From CAYJHC01 sp964370035 (lineage in GTDB: Bacteria; Bacillota; Clostridia; Peptostreptococcales; Anaerovoracaceae): 33,848 nucleotides of DNA. The notes under the pieces were generated by a model. The model saw only the letters and a program-made list of their open reading frames with translations. It ran no database searches and was not told where the DNA came from. The stretch is from positions 1 through 33,848 of the forward strand of contig CAYJGT010000012.1 of NCBI GenBank assembly GCA_964370035.1. Reading direction: 5' to 3'. Shown here piece after piece: positions 31,342 through 33,848 of this stretch (the first letter of the stretch is position 1; every line of letters starts with the position of its first letter). Both the position numbers and the translations under genes were made by a program.

Positions 31342-33561
31342 CTAGCTTTTTTTCTTATTCTTCTTTTTTTCTTGGGCCACTACCCTTTCATAATGAGTTT
31401 TGCTTGAAAGTTTTGCAAACTGATAATAAAGCGGGCTTGACACAAAAATCGAAGACAAGCATCCTACTAAAACTCCAACCATCAACGGAAGAGTAAACTC
31501 TCGGATAGCAGAACTAGTCATGAAGTATAAAGGTACCATTACGATTAATGTAGTAAGTGAGGTCATCACTGACCTTCCAAGTGTCTGAGTTACACTTTTA
31601 TTTACCAAGTCTTCTAGCTTAGGATTCTTCATATATTTTTGATTTTCTCTAATTCTATCAAACACTACGATAGTATCATTTATTGAGTAACCAACAACAG
31701 TTAGTATTCCAGCAATAAATGGATTGTTTATTGTGATTTGGAAAATAGCATAGAATACAATTACCAATGCTACATCATGAACAACACCAACTATTGCCGC
31801 TGCGCCAAACTTCCATTCTCTAAACCTAAATCTTATATAAACCAACATTCCTAATGCTGCTATTGCTATTGCTATTATTGCATTATTTCTAAGTTCTTCT
31901 CCTATAGAAGGTCCAAATAAAGTTGAGCTAAGAAGAGCATCTTCCCCAAGTTCAAACTCATCTGAAAGATTGTTTATAACTTGTGACCTTTCTTCATTTT
32001 CTAGTGCTGTTACAGTTTTAATTATTACTTCTTCTTGGGCTTCTCCCGAATAAACAATTTCAGCCTCAATATTGTCTTTCGCCAATACATCTTCGATTTC
32101 TTCCGTAGCTACATGCTTGCCCATATCAAGGTGTAACATGGTTCCACCTGTAAAGTCTATTCCATAATTGAACCCTCGAACGCCTATAAAAACAAGACCA
32201 ATTACAATTATTCCAATTGACACCATATAGAAAATTTTTCTGTGTTTAATGAAATTTATTGTATTTTTAAAATTAAATGTTGCAGTACCATCTGCTTTTA
32301 TACCATAGAAACTTTTTTTCGACAAGCTTCTGCGATTAGCAAAGAATGTTAAGAATATCTGAGTAACAATTGCAGCTGTTATAATGCTAGCAAAAATACC
32401 AATCATTAAAGTCCATGCGAATCCCTTTACACTACTAGTTCCTACTTGATACAAAATTACTGCTGCTATTAAAGTGGTAATTTGAGCATCTAGTACTGTT
32501 CTCATAGCTCGTTTAAATCCAGCCTCTGTAGCAACCCTTATACTTCTACCGTTTTCTATTTCTTCTCTAATTCTTGCGAATATAATAATATTTGCATCCA
32601 CGGCCATACCTATAGATAATATAATACCTGCAATTCCTGGAAGAGTAAGTACACTTCCCATAAGAGCCATCGCATAAAGAATCAGTAAAACATATAAAGA
32701 CAGTGCAATAGTCGCTGCAACCCCCATTAATCTATAGCCCACTAGCATAATTACTACTATTAAAGCTAAACCAATAATGCCTGCAAATACACTTTTTTCA
32801 AAAGCTTCAAATCCTATTTTTGCTGTTTGAATAGATGATTCTACCTCAACAAGCTCCACTGGCAATGATCCGCCTCTAATTAATGCAGCTAAACTGGTTG
32901 CTTCTTCAGAATCAAATCCACCTGTAATTTGACAGTTTCCACCAGTTATTACTTCGTTCACTTCAGGAGCCGAAATAATCGCTCCATCTAAAAGTATTAC
33001 TATAGCACTTGAGCTTACACCTTCAATCATTGATGTCACAGCTCCCGAAAAGGCAATTTCTGTTGCTTCTTCAAACGCCTCGGCTCCTTCAGAGTTAAAT
33101 TCAATGTCGACAGCGTAGCCACCTCCATTAGGGTCCTGGGAAGTTGTGGCATTTTTAACTTGACTTCCATCTACAACCACAGTTCCATCTGAAAGAGCAA
33201 ATTGTAGTTGTGCTGTTTGACCAATAGTAGAAATTGCTTCTTCTGCATCTTCTACCCCAGGCAATTCTACTCGAATTCTATTTCCTGCTTCCACCGTCAC
33301 CACAGGATTTGCAAGGCCCATCTGGTCTACTCTATTTTCCATAACAGTCTTGGTTCTGTCCATTAAGTCTACTAGTTCTTCATCCTCTAAGTCTGTCTGT
33401 GCCTCTAGTACAACATATACACCACCTTCAATATCCAGCCCTAACTTTATATCATCCTTGATCGGGTTTATCTCACCAATTCCAAATAACGCAACATACC
33501 AACCTATAATAATTATAGGTATTAATAAAACCGCTAAAACAGTATTTTTCTTACCACTCAT
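31342..33561 (-). CDS. secDF: Fused SecDF protein-export subunit
   Basis: 739 residues joining SecD and SecF in one chain. The SecD half has a first membrane helix (about 7-29), a periplasmic-type P1 loop (DIEGGVYVVLEAQ, RIRVELPGVEDAEEA), and five helices with GSLPVELVEVESS and SIGMAVDANIIIFARIREE. The SecF half starts near 420, with GFNYGIDFTGGTMLHL and VGYSINDTIVVFDRIRENQ. Twelve helices are expected. SecDF uses the ion gradient to help pull exported proteins from the SecYEG channel. Fusion is known in Bacillus and some Clostridia; other Clostridia have two genes. The Asp residues of both D-x-N/T motifs are present. The gene has its own promoter. Confidence 0.96.
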   Translation of the reverse strand: MSGKKNTVLAVLLIPIIIIGWYVALFGIGEINPIKDDIKLGLDIEGGVYVVLEAQTDLEDEELVDLMDRTKTVMENRVDQMGLANPVVTVEAGNRIRVELPGVEDAEEAISTIGQTAQLQFALSDGTVVVDGSQVKNATTSQDPNGGGYAVDIEFNSEGAEAFEEATEIAFSGAVTSMIEGVSSSAIVILLDGAIISAPEVNEVITGGNCQITGGFDSEEATSLAALIRGGSLPVELVEVESSIQTAKIGFEAFEKSVFAGIIGLALIVVIMLVGYRLMGVAATIALSLYVLLILYAMALMGSVLTLPGIAGIILSIGMAVDANIIIFARIREEIENGRSIRVATEAGFKRAMRTVLDAQITTLIAAVILYQVGTSSVKGFAWTLMIGIFASIITAAIVTQIFLTFFANRRSLSKKSFYGIKADGTATFNFKNTINFIKHRKIFYMVSIGIIVIGLVFIGVRGFNYGIDFTGGTMLHLDMGKHVATEEIEDVLAKDNIEAEIVYSGEAQEEVIIKTVTALENEERSQVINNLSDEFELGEDALLSSTLFGPSIGEELRNNAIIAIAIAALGMLVYIRFRFREWKFGAAAIVGVVHDVALVIVFYAIFQITINNPFIAGILTVVGYSINDTIVVFDRIRENQKYMKNPKLEDLVNKSVTQTLGRSVMTSLTTLIVMVPLYFMTSSAIREFTLPLMVGVLVGCLSSIFVSSPLYYQFAKLSSKTHYERVVAQEKKKNKKKS

Positions 33562-33608
33562 ATTTTCTTCCTTCTCAAATTATAATTCGCATTAATATAC
33601 CACCTTTT

Positions 33609-33637
33609 ATTGTACTATTTTTTTTAGCAATAAACAA
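33609..33637 (-). promoter_or_regulatory. Sigma-A-type promoter of secDF
   Basis: TTGTTT (33632-33637) and TACAAT (33609-33614) are separated by exactly 17 bp on the minus strand. The predicted start is near 33602, giving a leader of about 40 nt to the secDF ATG. Both boxes differ from consensus by one or two bases, and the spacing is ideal. Confidence 0.65.
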
Positions 33638-33645
33638 GATGAAAA

Positions 33646-33661
33646 TTACTATACATAGTAA
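33646..33661. promoter_or_regulatory. Palindrome next to the secDF -35 box
   Basis: TTACTAT-AC-ATAGTAA is a perfect inverted repeat with 7-bp half-sites and 2 bp between them, starting 8 bp upstream of the -35 box. The spacing fits the binding site of a dimeric regulator acting on this promoter. No regulator gene is nearby. Confidence 0.4.
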
Positions 33662-33781
33662 AATTTCAATGAATTCCACTTCATAATTTATAGCTCATTT
33701 CATTATAATATTATTTCCTCACAATTTTTTCTGAAATTAGAATTTACACACCAATTAGCTATTGGATGAATAAGTAAATAT

Positions 33782-33804
33782 CTCCACGTCTAACGCGGGG
33801 TTTT
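33782..33804 (+). other. GC-rich hairpin followed by TTTT, origin unknown
   Basis: On the plus strand CTCCACGT-CTA-ACGCGGGG pairs over 8 positions with one mismatch and one G-T pair, and TTTT follows. This is the most GC-rich spot in the surrounding intergenic DNA, where no plus-strand gene ends. It has the look of a mobile-element end hairpin or an orphan terminator. Confidence 0.35.
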
Positions 33805-33810
33805 CGCTTA

Positions 33811-33843
33811 TACAAAAAAGCTGGCTCAATATCGAACCAGCTT
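33811..33843 (-). terminator. Intrinsic terminator of an operon beyond the right edge
   Basis: On the minus strand AAGCTGG and CCAGCTT form a 7-bp stem, extended by two more pairs after one mismatch, and a run of T follows at once. This is a clear rho-independent terminator for a minus-strand gene whose coding region lies to the right of the window. It also separates secDF from that operon. Confidence 0.85.
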
Positions 33844-33848
33844 AAAAC

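Noticed and set aside
1..33848. CRISPR array, tRNA, rRNA or riboswitch
   Set aside because: No regularly spaced direct repeats, cloverleaf or rRNA-like sequence was found by eye, and the only long leaders (before stnC and pflB) do not resemble a riboswitch I know.

Overview
The window is a low-GC, AT-rich stretch in which every convincing gene lies on the minus strand, so the genes run from right to left. The content points to an anaerobic low-GC Firmicute of the class Clostridia: pyruvate formate-lyase, an iron-sulfur/flavin transhydrogenase-like complex, RNase J, a YlbF-family protein, HemZ, a bifunctional Rel and a fused SecDF. Genus cannot be read from the sequence.

Layout in the direction of transcription. 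(1) 33848-31342: terminator of an upstream operon, a GC-rich hairpin, a sigma-A-type promoter with an adjacent palindrome, and secDF. (2) 31170-25569: rel, a metallo-beta-lactamase-fold hydrolase, hemZ and hisS, followed by aspS. (3) 25559-19752: aspS, nadD, yqeK, rsfS, leuS, tightly packed with 8-14 nt overlaps at several junctions. (4) 19730-16030: RNase J with a repetitive basic N-terminal extension, a YlbF-family gene, a short M24 peptidase and EF-P. (5) 15974-9756: mltG, the tRNA wobble-uridine pair trmR/trhP, a CorC-type membrane protein, mtaB and hinT. (6) 9641-8757: an EamA transporter with a possible terminator. (7) 8335-2545: three genes (NuoE-like, NuoF-like, and a large NfnB/NuoG-like fusion) that match the architecture of the Sporomusa-type transhydrogenase Stn. 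(8) 2163-1: a PAS/AAA+/HTH sigma-54 activator, then a near-perfect -24/-12 promoter with an upstream array of repeats, then the 5' end of pyruvate formate-lyase (pflB), cut by the window edge.

Most of regions 1-5 is conserved housekeeping: translation, tRNA modification, RNA decay, NAD synthesis, cell-wall processing and secretion. The accessory interest is in regions 7 and 8, which together concern redox balance and pyruvate metabolism: a putative NADPH/NAD/ferredoxin electron-transfer complex next to a pyruvate formate-lyase that appears to be switched by a dedicated sigma-54 activator. The other unusual item is the six-copy 13-residue repeat at the N-terminus of RNase J. No rRNA, tRNA, CRISPR array or intact insertion sequence was seen.
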